Positions 16,088 to 25,368 of a stretch of 64,000 nucleotides of DNA are shown one piece after another. Below the pieces are notes generated by a model. It had not been told where the DNA came from. It saw nothing but the letters and a program-made list of their open reading frames with translations, and ran no database searches. A program made the position numbers and the translations under genes. The DNA is from an uncultured Clostridia bacterium. GTDB taxonomy: Bacteria; Bacillota; Clostridia; UBA1381. The stretch covers positions 1 through 64,000 of the forward strand of contig CAKSOE010000002.1 in the NCBI GenBank assembly GCA_934476675.1, read 5' to 3'. Numbering within the stretch: position 1 is the first letter of the stretch; each line of letters begins with the position of its first letter.

Positions 16088-17611
16088 ATGGCTGATAATG
16101 TAAATAATAAAGAAAAAAACATTCTTCTTAAAATGGAGAATATCGAAAAGGCTTTCCCCGGCGTAAAGGCGCTGGATAAGGTAAACCTTAGTGTAAAAGC
16201 AGGTACTGTTCATGCGCTTATGGGGGAAAACGGAGCCGGAAAATCCACGCTTATGAAATGTCTTTTCGGCGTGTACAATAAAGACGCCGGAAAAATATAT
16301 CTTGACGGCGAGGAAATAAACTTTAAAAATTCCAAGGAAGCCTTGGAAAACGGCGTTGCGATGGTGCATCAGGAGCTTAACCAGGCATTAAAACGCAACG
16401 TAATGGATAATATGTGGCTCGGACGTTTTCCGACTGTGGCAAAGGGTATTCCGATTACAAGCGAAAAGAAAATGTACAGCGCCACAAAGAAAATATTTAA
16501 GGAACTCGGACTTAATATTGATCCTAAAACCGTAATGAGTACCATGCCGGTATCACAAAGACAAATGGTGGAGATTGCAAAAGCGGTTTCGTACAATTCA
16601 AAAGTAATAGTTTTTGACGAACCGACGTCATCGCTTACAGAGGAAGAAGTTGAGCATCTGTTCAGGATAATAAATATGCTCCGCGACAGAGGATGCGCCA
16701 TAATATATATATCGCACAAAATGGCTGAGATTCTCAGAATATCCGACGAAGTCACGATAATGCGTGACGGCAAATGGATAGCGACAAAAGATGCAAAAAA
16801 TCTTACCATGGACGAAATAATAAGACTTATGGTGGGACGTGAACTGACAAATGTATATCCGCCCAAAACGAATAAAATAGGCGATGTGCTGCTTGAGGTT
16901 GATAATCTTACGGCGCTTTATTCAAAGCTCAGAGACGTGTCATTCAAGGCACGCAAGGGTGAAATTCTCGGAGTTGCCGGACTTGACGGCTCGGGCAGAA
17001 CGGAACTGCTCGAAAACATTTTCGGAATTGCTACAAAAAAATCCGGTACGATTAAGATTAACGGAAAGACCATAAAGAATAAAAACGCAGGCGAATCAAT
17101 CCAAAACGGATTTGCATTGCTTACGGAGGAGCGGCGCGCAACGGGTATTTTCGGAATACTCAACATACGCGATAACGCTACAATATCAAGTCTTGACAAA
17201 TGCAAAACAGGGCCGTTTTTAAACAAGGCGAAATTAAAAGAGAATACTGACTGGTGCATAAAGTCCATGAGAGTCAAAACACCGGGTCAGGAAACAAAAA
17301 TACGCACTCTTTCGGGAGGAAATCAGCAAAAAGTCATTCTCGGACGCTGGCTTTTAACAGATCCGACGGTGCTGCTGCTTGACGAGCCGACAAGAGGCAT
17401 CGACGTCGGCGCAAAATATGAAATATACCAGCTGATAATAGATCTTGCCGAAAAGGGAAAGACGGTAATAATGGTATCATCGGAGATGCCGGAGCTTCTC
17501 GGAGTGTGTGACCGCATACTTGTTATGTCGGGAGGCAGACTTGCCGGAGAGGTAAATGCGGCAGATACCACCCAGGAGGAAATAATGACTCTGGCGGCAA
17601 AATACGTATAA
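16088..17611 (+). CDS. mglA: Sugar ABC transporter, tandem ATPase
   Basis: MglA powers uptake of the sugar delivered by MglB. The 507-residue protein has two ABC domains. The first has Walker A GENGAGKSTL (about 45-54) and Walker B VIVFDEPTSSL; the second has the degenerate P-loop GLDGSGRTEL, a full signature LSGGNQQKV and VLLLDEPTRGIDVG. This asymmetry is normal for MglA/RbsA. The ribosome site is weak. It lies 24 nt before mglC. Confidence 0.95.
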   Translation: MADNVNNKEKNILLKMENIEKAFPGVKALDKVNLSVKAGTVHALMGENGAGKSTLMKCLFGVYNKDAGKIYLDGEEINFKNSKEALENGVAMVHQELNQALKRNVMDNMWLGRFPTVAKGIPITSEKKMYSATKKIFKELGLNIDPKTVMSTMPVSQRQMVEIAKAVSYNSKVIVFDEPTSSLTEEEVEHLFRIINMLRDRGCAIIYISHKMAEILRISDEVTIMRDGKWIATKDAKNLTMDEIIRLMVGRELTNVYPPKTNKIGDVLLEVDNLTALYSKLRDVSFKARKGEILGVAGLDGSGRTELLENIFGIATKKSGTIKINGKTIKNKNAGESIQNGFALLTEERRATGIFGILNIRDNATISSLDKCKTGPFLNKAKLKENTDWCIKSMRVKTPGQETKIRTLSGGNQQKVILGRWLLTDPTVLLLDEPTRGIDVGAKYEIYQLIIDLAEKGKTVIMVSSEMPELLGVCDRILVMSGGRLAGEVNAADTTQEEIMTLAAKYV

Positions 17612-17634
17612 TTAAGAAATGGGAGGAAATACAA

Positions 17635-18720
17635 ATGTCAGACGCAACATTAAACAGAAAAAGCCGTTTGTCTGCTTGGATTGACGATTTTAAGAGTAAG
17701 TCGGGAGCGGATAAGCGGAGAGTAATAACGGATTTGATTTTCAATAACGCAATGTATATAATCATACTTATTGCGGTGATTTATATAGCGATACGTGTAC
17801 CGGCGTTTCTGTCGGTTCCTTCGGTGGTTAATATAATTTCGCTTACGGCGGCAAAGCTGCCTATCGCTCTCGGTATAGCCGGTGCAATCGTACTTACCGG
17901 TACGGATATTTCGGCAGGACGATGCGTGGGACTTACCGCGTGTATTGCGGCATCTCTGCTGCAAATGGTAGGATATGCAAATAAAATATTCCCCGATATG
18001 GGCGTTATGCCGCTGTGGGCGGTGCTGCTGCTGGTAATCGCGGTAGGCGCGGTTATAGGATTTGTAAACGGATTTTTTGTGGCAAAATTCAAGCTGCACC
18101 CGTTTATAGTAACGCTGTCAACGCAGCTTATCGTTTTCGGTCTGGTGCTAATGTATCTTATGCTCGGCGGAAACAACGGTCAGACGCTTTCGGGTCTTGA
18201 CGCGTCGTATACCGATTTTGTGCGCGGAACACTGTTTAAGATAGGCGATGTCGCCGTACCGAAATACGTGTTGTATTCGATAATACTTACCGCTGTTATG
18301 TGGGTAATCTGGAACAAAACGAAATTCGGAAAGAATATGTTTGCGGTAGGCTCAAACGAGGAGGCGGCTAACGTATCGGGAGTTAACGTGTTCTGGACAA
18401 TAATAATGGTATTTGTTCTTGCCGGGGCAATGTACGGCATCACAGGTTTTATTGAGGGCGCACGTATTGCTTCATGTTCGGCAAATACAGGTCTTAACTA
18501 TGAATCCGACGCAATCGCAGCCTGCGTTATCGGCGGCGTATCGTTTGTCGGAGGTACAGGTAAAATAAGCGGTATCGTGATCGGAGTATTTTTGCTGCAA
18601 ATCATCTTTGTAGGCCTGAACTTCCTTTCGGTAGACGCAAATATGCTTTATGTAATCAAAGGTCTTATAATTCTTGTAGCGTGTGCGATAGATATGAGAA
18701 AGTATCTGGCACGCAAGTAA
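17635..18720 (+). CDS. mglC: Sugar ABC transporter permease
   Basis: MglC forms the membrane channel. The 361-residue protein has about ten hydrophobic segments after a charged N-terminus, and family motifs GTDISAGRCVG, GFVNGFFVAKFKLHPFIVTL, and VIGGVSFVGGTGKISG near the C-terminus. GGGAGG precedes ATG 17635. Gene order B-A-C matches the classic mgl operon. Confidence 0.95.
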   Translation: MSDATLNRKSRLSAWIDDFKSKSGADKRRVITDLIFNNAMYIIILIAVIYIAIRVPAFLSVPSVVNIISLTAAKLPIALGIAGAIVLTGTDISAGRCVGLTACIAASLLQMVGYANKIFPDMGVMPLWAVLLLVIAVGAVIGFVNGFFVAKFKLHPFIVTLSTQLIVFGLVLMYLMLGGNNGQTLSGLDASYTDFVRGTLFKIGDVAVPKYVLYSIILTAVMWVIWNKTKFGKNMFAVGSNEEAANVSGVNVFWTIIMVFVLAGAMYGITGFIEGARIASCSANTGLNYESDAIAACVIGGVSFVGGTGKISGIVIGVFLLQIIFVGLNFLSVDANMLYVIKGLIILVACAIDMRKYLARK

Positions 18721-18742
18721 ATTAAAATACGGAGGTATTGCC

Positions 18743-19114
18743 ATGAGAAACGAAACTGACTGCGCGGTACAGAATGTGCGCCGTACGGGCGGCTTGTATG
18801 CAAAAATAAATATGTCGCTTAAAAGCGCTGATATAATGGTTGCTTCGCTTACCGCACTTTTAGTTGCCGCCATGATATTTGTAATCAGTCACAGCGGATT
18901 TACCGTTAAATTCGACACTGACGGCGGTTCGCATATTGAGCCGGTAAAGGCAATGCACTCCGAAACAGTGGCTGTGGAAAATCCGGTAAAAGAAGGATTT
19001 GTTTTTACCGGCTGGTACACGGATCGCGGCTGTACGCAGAAATGGAATCCGGACAGCGACACAGTGACGGACAGTATGACCTTGTATGCCGGCTGGGAAA
19101 AGTCGGATAAATAA
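18743..19114 (+). CDS. Membrane-anchored InlB B-repeat protein
   Basis: The 123-residue protein has a short cytoplasmic N-terminus, one membrane helix (about 29-50) and one InlB B-repeat/Listeria-Bacteroides repeat outside (about 53-119: FTVKFDTDGGSHIEPVK, FVFTGWYTDRGC, YAGWEKS). These beta-grasp repeats are usually found in series in large surface proteins. A single copy anchored to the membrane is unusual. It lies 22 nt after mglC with a GGAGG site, so it is part of the mgl transcript. Function unknown; a partner for sugar sensing is speculation. Confidence 0.75.
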   Translation: MRNETDCAVQNVRRTGGLYAKINMSLKSADIMVASLTALLVAAMIFVISHSGFTVKFDTDGGSHIEPVKAMHSETVAVENPVKEGFVFTGWYTDRGCTQKWNPDSDTVTDSMTLYAGWEKSDK

Positions 19115-19119
19115 AAATG

Positions 19120-19148
19120 TTGATTTTCCCGGGTTTTAATGATATACT
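19120..19148 (+). promoter_or_regulatory. Promoter of the two-component genes
   Basis: TTGATT (19120-19125) and TATACT (19143-19148), spacer 17 nt, just before the response regulator. It would let the regulators be made without the mgl operon. Confidence 0.65.
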
Positions 19149-19184
19149 TTAAGTAATATTATAAAGATACCGGGAGAATTTACG

Positions 19185-20777
19185 ATGAAATATACTGTTC
19201 TGGTAGTAGAGGACGAGTTTGAGCAGCGGCGTGCAATCATAGAAAGAGTAAGTTGGGATGCCGCCGGTTTCGAGGTTGTCGGCGAAGCGGAAAACGGAGT
19301 TGAGGCTCTTGACTTAATCGAAACTCTCGAACCCGACCTTATACTTACCGATATAAGAATGCCGATGCTTTCGGGATTGGAGCTTGCCGTAAAAGTACGG
19401 GAAATACGCCCTGCAACGCAGATTGTCATCCTAAGCGGCTACGACAGCTTTGAATACGCAAGAACCGCAATAAACTGCAATATTATCAGTTACCTTTTAA
19501 AACCAATCTCATCAGCTGAGATGTCAGAGGAGCTGTTTGAAATACGCCGCCGTATGGACGAAAGAATCGGCAGCGTTATTTCTGTACCTGACGCAGATAT
19601 TCAAAAACAGCTGCACAGAATGTCGGTTGATAATTTTTTACTGCCGCTTATGCTCGGCAGCAATGAAGAAAAACCCGACAATATTGAACTGACGGAAAAA
19701 GCGGAAGAACTGGGAATTATAAAAAACGGAACATCGCCGCGCTTTTGCGTACTTGTTTCAAAATTTAAGGATATTGACGGCACGGCGCGTACGGGAAGTG
19801 AGCACTCCGATTTTGTGGATACGGTGCTGTCGCATTATATGTATTCCGCAAGCTTTATTGTTTATGGGCGTGTTGTAACGCTGTCTGTGACGGAGGGCGA
19901 GGGGGAAATGTCCAATATAATGGAGCTGCCCGTAAGAGAAATCGTTCAGACGGCAAAAAGAATGTTAAAACAAAACTGTACAATAGGAATAAGCCGTGAA
20001 TTCTCGGCGCTGTCGGACTGTGCCGGAGCATATTTTCAGGCGGTAACGGCAAGACGATACACCACGGACGGCGCAGGCGAGGTGCGTTTTATAAACGATC
20101 AGGAGCGCAACGGCGAGGTGGAAATAGATCAGGTTGAAAAAACAATCTTAAAGCTCGAACAACTGTTAAAAGTCGGAAAGAAAGAGGAGCTTGAAGATTT
20201 TATAAAAGGAATTTTCACAAACAGCACTCCCGAGAATGCGGATTTGCTTGTCGTACAGATAATTGCCACAATATACCGTGTTGTGAGCAGCGTTACGGAC
20301 GATAAATCGGAGATATTAAGACTGCTTTCGTCAAATCCTATTTTTGCACGGGTTACGTCATACAGCAGCGAAGCGGGAATGAAAAATGAACTTATATCGT
20401 TTTGCGATAATGCAAAGACGCTTATTGCAAGCCTGCAAAAGCGTGACAGCGAAATTTTATGCGACAGGGTTGTGCAGATAATAAACGACAGATTTTCTGA
20501 CGAAGAACTTTCGCTTACTGTGGTGAGCAATGAGCTGGCAGTCAGTCCGAACTATCTGAGCGCGCTGATAAAAAAGACAAAAAAGAAGAATTTTATCACA
20601 CTGCTTACAGAACGGAGAATGAGCGCCGCATACGATATGCTTGTATGCTCAAACATGAAGGTTCTGGAAATATCCGAAAAATGCGGATACAGCGACCAGC
20701 ATTATTTCAGCTATTGCTTCAAGAAATTTTACAGCGAGTCGCCGAATAAAATCAGAAACATGAACAGAAACGAATAA
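19185..20777 (+). CDS. Response regulator, YesN type (REC plus AraC helix-turn-helix)
   Basis: The 530-residue protein has an N-terminal receiver domain (about 1-125) with acidic residues VVEDE, the phospho-acceptor Asp in DLILTDIRMP and the conserved Lys in YLLKP. A long middle region (about 130-420) follows, then a C-terminal AraC-type double helix-turn-helix (about 430-528: LAVSPNYLSALIKK and CGYSDQHYFSYCFKKF). With the adjacent YesM-like kinase it should activate sugar transport genes. The ribosome site CGGGAG is moderate. Confidence 0.93.
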   Translation: MKYTVLVVEDEFEQRRAIIERVSWDAAGFEVVGEAENGVEALDLIETLEPDLILTDIRMPMLSGLELAVKVREIRPATQIVILSGYDSFEYARTAINCNIISYLLKPISSAEMSEELFEIRRRMDERIGSVISVPDADIQKQLHRMSVDNFLLPLMLGSNEEKPDNIELTEKAEELGIIKNGTSPRFCVLVSKFKDIDGTARTGSEHSDFVDTVLSHYMYSASFIVYGRVVTLSVTEGEGEMSNIMELPVREIVQTAKRMLKQNCTIGISREFSALSDCAGAYFQAVTARRYTTDGAGEVRFINDQERNGEVEIDQVEKTILKLEQLLKVGKKEELEDFIKGIFTNSTPENADLLVVQIIATIYRVVSSVTDDKSEILRLLSSNPIFARVTSYSSEAGMKNELISFCDNAKTLIASLQKRDSEILCDRVVQIINDRFSDEELSLTVVSNELAVSPNYLSALIKKTKKKNFITLLTERRMSAAYDMLVCSNMKVLEISEKCGYSDQHYFSYCFKKFYSESPNKIRNMNRNE

Positions 20778-20803
20778 ATTTGCGAAAGGGGTTTGCGATT
20801 GTT

Positions 20804-22549
20804 ATGATAGGTAAAAACCGCCGCCCGTCCGTAAGATTGTCAACAATTACGGTGATTGCAATAACTGTTGCGGTGATAGCAGCGGTGTCGGTGTGTATTG
20901 CGGTGTTTGCGCCGCTGTACAGCAGTGCGCTGTTTCGCGATGCACAGGTCAATTCGGAGCAGATAATAGGGCAAACGGAACTCGCGGTAAATAATTATTT
21001 TGAATCGATAAGAAATAAGCTGACGCTTGTAAGAGATGTGGCTGAAAAAGCGGAAAATGCGCAGGAACTGGAAAACGAGCTCTCGGTGCTGACCTTTGTG
21101 CAGGACGATATTTACGCAGTGACCGTTTACGGCGAAAACGGAGAAATCATAAGCAGTACCGGTAGCGGTGCAAGGTTAAAAAAGAATATATATAAGGATT
21201 TATCCTTTGATAAGGCTTTGTTTGATGAGGGGCCGGGATTTTCCGTTTCAGAGCCGCACGTGCAGACCCTTTTTGAGGGCGAATATCCGTGGGTAATAAC
21301 GGCTGCCGTAAAGGCACGCAATCCGGTAATCAGCAAGGCGGCGTATGTTGCGATAGATTTCAGATTTTCTGAAATCGCCAGATATATAGACAATGTCGGA
21401 GTGGGCAGAAAGGGACATTGCTTTATAATTAATCGTGACGGCGGAATAATTTATCATCCTCAGCAGCAGATTTTGTTTTCAGGATTAAGAAGTGAGAAAA
21501 CGAATTTTATAAGTACGCTGCCGGACGGTGTGAGAAAAGAAAAAAATGTTATTTATACAGTGAAAACAACGGACAGCGGAGCATGGCGCATTGTCGGCGT
21601 GAGCTTTACCGACGAGCTTGCGGCGGAGGGAAAAAAACAGATTGCCGTTAGCATTTTTGTTTCGTTTATAAGCTGTGTGCTTATTTCGCTCGGTATACTT
21701 TTAGTGTATTCAAAAATCGTGAATAAACCCGTAAAGTCGCTTATTCAGGCAATGAAAAGCTTTGAAAACGATGCGGACAATTTCAGTTTTTCGGGAGGCT
21801 GGGAGAGTGTCGGCGAGCTGCAAACTCTGTCGGATTCGTTTGGGCATATGTCCGTAAGAATAAAAAATCTTATGGAAAAGGTTCGCCGCGAGGAAAACGA
21901 GCTGCGAAAAACCGAATTAAAGGCTCTGCAAGCGCAGATAAATCCTCATTTTTTGTATAATACGCTGGATTCGATACAATGGATGTGCGAACGCGGCGAA
22001 ACAGAGAACGCGTCAAAAATGGTGGGAGCTCTTGCAAGGCTTTTCAGAATAAGTATAAGCCGCGGACATGAGCTTATAACTATAAAGGACGAAATAAATC
22101 ACGTCAGGAACTATCTGATAATTCAGAGCTTTCGCTATCGTTCACAGTTCACGTACAGCTTTGAGGTTGACGAGGGACTGGAAGAATATCTGTGCAATAA
22201 AATTACCTTGCAGCCGCTTGTTGAAAATGCGATTTATCACGGTATAGACCGCATGGTTGACGAGGGCGAAATCAAGGTTACTGTAAGACGGGCGGCGGAC
22301 GACGAAAACGACATTCTCATGACGGTTTCCGATAACGGAGTCGGCATGACGGAGGAACAGTGCGGCAGGATACTCAGCAAGGAACGTAGCGATTCGAGCG
22401 GTATCGGCGTAAAGAACGTAAACGACAGGTTAAAAATATATTTCGGCGAAAAATACGGTCTTACCGTAAAAAGCGAGCTTGATGTGGGTACGGAAATTAC
22501 GGCGAGAATCCCGAAAATAACAAAGGAGGATTGGAATGAGAACAAATAA
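20804..22549 (+). CDS. Sensor histidine kinase, YesM type
   Basis: The 581-residue membrane kinase has a first helix (about 12-36), an extracellular dCache-like sensor (about 40-275), a second helix (about 278-302), a HAMP region, a His_kinase domain whose phospho-acceptor lies in QINPHFLYNTLDSIQWM, and a HATPase domain (LQPLVENAIYHGID, SDNGVGM, SGIGVKNVNDRL). ATG 20804 follows AAAGGGG by 12 nt; an in-frame TTG at 20780 is the alternative start. It partners the preceding regulator and overlaps the next gene by 14 nt. Confidence 0.93.
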   Translation: MIGKNRRPSVRLSTITVIAITVAVIAAVSVCIAVFAPLYSSALFRDAQVNSEQIIGQTELAVNNYFESIRNKLTLVRDVAEKAENAQELENELSVLTFVQDDIYAVTVYGENGEIISSTGSGARLKKNIYKDLSFDKALFDEGPGFSVSEPHVQTLFEGEYPWVITAAVKARNPVISKAAYVAIDFRFSEIARYIDNVGVGRKGHCFIINRDGGIIYHPQQQILFSGLRSEKTNFISTLPDGVRKEKNVIYTVKTTDSGAWRIVGVSFTDELAAEGKKQIAVSIFVSFISCVLISLGILLVYSKIVNKPVKSLIQAMKSFENDADNFSFSGGWESVGELQTLSDSFGHMSVRIKNLMEKVRREENELRKTELKALQAQINPHFLYNTLDSIQWMCERGETENASKMVGALARLFRISISRGHELITIKDEINHVRNYLIIQSFRYRSQFTYSFEVDEGLEEYLCNKITLQPLVENAIYHGIDRMVDEGEIKVTVRRAADDENDILMTVSDNGVGMTEEQCGRILSKERSDSSGIGVKNVNDRLKIYFGEKYGLTVKSELDVGTEITARIPKITKEDWNENK

Positions 22550-23504
22550 GCTTTTATCATTGCTTTTGTGCATACCTCTTTTGATTTTTTCGGTGTCGGC
22601 GTGCGCGGACAGGAGAGGAGAAAAAAGCAAAATAGCGGTTATCGTAAAAGCTCTGGATTCGGATTTCTGGCACAGCGTCAAAAACGGCGTGGATTCGGCG
22701 GCGGCGGAATATAATGTTGACGTTACTTTTGACGGGCCGGAAAATGAGGAGGATTACGCAAATCAAAACAAGCTGATTATGTCGGCGGTACAAAACGGCG
22801 CGGACGCAATAGTTTTGTCGGCGATTGATTTTGAAAAATCCGCCGATGCGGTAAATAAGGCGGCGGAAAAGGGCGTAAAAATAATTACGATTGACAGTAA
22901 TGTTAATTCAAAGCAAGTAAGTATGTTTATAGGAACAGATAATATAGAAGCAGGCAAAAGGGCAGGCGAGGCTGTTATCGGATGCGTTCCGGACGGTGAA
23001 GAAATAAATATAGGACTGATAAATTATTACAAAAGCACAGAAAACGGTATGCAGCGCGAATTTGGCTTCAGAAACTATATAGACGACATATCAAATGCCG
23101 ATATAACGGCGTCGGTGAATGTAAACAGCAATACAGAAAGCGTTGTTTCCGCAGTAACGGCGCTTTTGGCGGAAAATCCGAAGATAAATGTTCTTGTGGG
23201 ATTTAATGAATGGATGACTCTCGGAATAGGAGCAGCCATACAGCGTCTCGGACTGACCGGAAAGGTACACGGAGTAGGGTTTGATACAAATACCGCAGCT
23301 GTCGGTATGCTTGAAACGGGCGAAATAGATACGCTCATAGTTCAGAACCCGTTTGCGATAGGGTATCTCGGCGTTAAGAATGCCGCCGAATTGATTTCGG
23401 GGGAAAGTGTTTCCGAAAAAGGAATTTACACGAATACGGTTGCGGTAAATAAGGAAAATCTTTTTGATAAGGATATTCAGAAAATGGTGTTCAGATTTAA
23501 CTGA
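22536..23504 (+). CDS. Sugar-binding lipoprotein associated with the two-component system
   Basis: The 322-residue protein has a lipoprotein signal (lipobox SVSAC, Cys23) and a Peripla_BP_4-type fold (KIAVIVKALDSDFWHSVKNG, VSMFIGTDNIEAGKRAGE, GVGFDTNTAAVGML). It starts inside the kinase gene (14-nt overlap, AAAGGAGG upstream), so it is tightly coupled to it. In this kind of locus the binding protein often presents sugar to the kinase sensor; that role is inferred. Confidence 0.88.
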   Translation: MRTNKLLSLLLCIPLLIFSVSACADRRGEKSKIAVIVKALDSDFWHSVKNGVDSAAAEYNVDVTFDGPENEEDYANQNKLIMSAVQNGADAIVLSAIDFEKSADAVNKAAEKGVKIITIDSNVNSKQVSMFIGTDNIEAGKRAGEAVIGCVPDGEEINIGLINYYKSTENGMQREFGFRNYIDDISNADITASVNVNSNTESVVSAVTALLAENPKINVLVGFNEWMTLGIGAAIQRLGLTGKVHGVGFDTNTAAVGMLETGEIDTLIVQNPFAIGYLGVKNAAELISGESVSEKGIYTNTVAVNKENLFDKDIQKMVFRFN

Positions 23505-23518
23505 AAGGAAGATGTATT

Positions 23519-24517
23519 ATGTACAAAGCAAATGAAAACAGGTATAGCGATATGAGGTATAACCGATGCGGAAACAGCGGTCTGCTGCTGCCGTCGGTGT
23601 CTCTCGGACTGTGGCATAATTTCGGCGATACGGCGCAGTATGCGAATATGAAAGAATTATGCTTTACGGCGTTTGATAACGGCATAACACATTTTGATTT
23701 GGCAAACAATTACGGCCCCGAGCCGGGAAGTGCGGAAAAGAATTTCGGAAGAATAATGCGCGAAGAAATGAGCGCATATCGTGATGAAATGATTATAAGC
23801 ACAAAAGCAGGGTATGAAATGTGGGACGGACCTTACGGAAATATGGGCAGCAGAAAATACCTAATTGCAAGTCTGGATCAAAGCTTAAAGCGTATGGGTC
23901 TGGAATATGTCGACATATTCTATCATCATCGCCCCGATTTGGAAACGCCGCTTGAAGAAACGATGGGTGCGCTTGCGCAGATTGTTCGCAGCGGCAAGGC
24001 GCTGTATGTCGGTTTGTCCAATTATGACGGAAAACGTCTTGAACTGGCGTGTGAAATTCTTGATGAATTGAAATGCCCGTTTATAATAAATCAGAACAGA
24101 TACTCAATATTTGACAGAACGATAGAAAATAACGGCTTAAAGGATACCGCCAAAAGGCTGAAAAAGGGTATAATCGCATTCAGTCCGCTGGCGCAGGGAA
24201 TGCTTACCGACAGATATTTAAACGGTATTCCCGAGGACTGCCGCATAAAAACGGACGGAAGATTTCTGTCGTCGTCGGCTTTGACCGAGGAGAAACTGTC
24301 GCAGATAAGAGCGCTTAACAAGCTTGCGGAGGAAAGAGGACAAACTCTTGCCGAAATGGCTTTGGCGTGGATATTAAAGGACGGAGTTGTTACATCGGTA
24401 TTGATAGGCGCGTCAAAGGCATCACAGATACTTGACAATATTAAAGCTGTAAAGAATACTGATTTTTCAGCGGACGAACTGGCAAAGATAGATAAAATCT
24501 GCGGCTTAAAACAGTGA
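23519..24517 (+). CDS. Aldo/keto reductase (YghZ/Gpr-like)
   Basis: The 332-residue NADP-dependent reductase has the AKR barrel with the catalytic tetrad: Asp in HFDLANNYGP together with its Tyr, Lys in ISTKAGYEMWDGPYG and His in YHHRPD. The ISTKAGY-MWDGPYG segment and length match the L-glyceraldehyde-3-phosphate reductase group. GAAAGGAAG precedes ATG 23519, 14 nt after the binding protein, so it probably belongs to the sugar locus. The substrate is unproven. Confidence 0.9.
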   Translation: MYKANENRYSDMRYNRCGNSGLLLPSVSLGLWHNFGDTAQYANMKELCFTAFDNGITHFDLANNYGPEPGSAEKNFGRIMREEMSAYRDEMIISTKAGYEMWDGPYGNMGSRKYLIASLDQSLKRMGLEYVDIFYHHRPDLETPLEETMGALAQIVRSGKALYVGLSNYDGKRLELACEILDELKCPFIINQNRYSIFDRTIENNGLKDTAKRLKKGIIAFSPLAQGMLTDRYLNGIPEDCRIKTDGRFLSSSALTEEKLSQIRALNKLAEERGQTLAEMALAWILKDGVVTSVLIGASKASQILDNIKAVKNTDFSADELAKIDKICGLKQ

Positions 24518-24713
24518 AATACAATGATTGATAAGTCAAATCATATAAAAGCAGGTTTTAAAAATACGGATGCCCGAACTTTGCGTTTGTTTCTGCGACA
24601 GTGATGATATTACATATAATAATCTGCATAAAAGGCTTTTATGGCACAGAACAAAAACTCTCGGCAGAGGTAATGAATGTTGTGATTTTTGTCTGCGTGT
24701 CAATTAATATTTC

Positions 24714-24763
24714 AAAAACCGAGCCTTGCGGCGTACAAAAGTACTCCGTGAGACTCGGTTTTT
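24714..24763 (-). terminator. Bidirectional terminator between aldo/keto reductase and dpaB
   Basis: AAAAACCGAG (24714-24723) pairs with CTCGGTTTTT (24754-24763), with inner GTACAAAAGTAC. It has T-runs on both sides. The stretch 24518-24713 holds no supported gene. Confidence 0.85.
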
Positions 24764-24783
24764 GCCTTGCTTTCGGCAGCGGT

Positions 24784-25365
24784 TTACGCCAAAAGCAAAG
24801 GCTGGAGCTGTCTGTTGTCAAGCGCGGCTTCACAGGCAGCATTAAGCTTTGAAAAATCAGCAACAAGGGAATTTGGCTTTTTTTCGCAGTCGTCCTGTGC
24901 AAACGGCAGAAAATATATGTTCTTGTAATTCATAAGCGAGCCGATATTCTTAGCGGCGCAGCCGAGAGCGTCGTTTGTCGAAACGGCAATAAGTACGGGT
25001 CGGGAATTTCTAAGATGCGCCTTTGCGGCCATAGTGACCGGTGTGTCGGCAATTCCGTTTGAAAGCTTTGCAAGAGAATTTCCCGTGCAAGGAAGAATTA
25101 CGAGCAAATCAAGCATAGCCTTTGGCCCGATTGGTTCAGCCTCCTGTACTGTTTTAATAATGCTGTGACCGGTTATTTCTTTTATTTTGTTTCTGAAAGC
25201 CTCCGCAGTTCCAAAGCGTGTGTCCGTGTTGTAGGACATTTCGCTCATTATGGGAATTATATCGGCATTTGCGGCAGAAAGACCTTCAAGAGCGGATATT
25301 GCCTTTTTAAATGTGCAGAATGAGCCGCACATGGCAAATCCGATTCTTTTACCTGATAAATCCAA
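24784..25365 (-). CDS. dpaB: Dipicolinate synthase subunit B
   Basis: DpaB (SpoVFB) is the flavoprotein-fold subunit of dipicolinate synthase, which makes the DPA of the spore core in the mother cell. The 193-residue protein shows GKRIGFAMCGSFCTF at the N-terminus, LLVILPCTGNSLAKLSNGI and AVSTNDALG. It starts at TTG 25365, with GGGGGTG inside the end of dpaA as ribosome site. The 3-nt gap to dpaA implies strict co-translation. Confidence 0.93.
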   Translation of the reverse strand: MDLSGKRIGFAMCGSFCTFKKAISALEGLSAANADIIPIMSEMSYNTDTRFGTAEAFRNKIKEITGHSIIKTVQEAEPIGPKAMLDLLVILPCTGNSLAKLSNGIADTPVTMAAKAHLRNSRPVLIAVSTNDALGCAAKNIGSLMNYKNIYFLPFAQDDCEKKPNSLVADFSKLNAACEAALDNRQLQPLLLA

Positions 25366-25368
25366 TTT

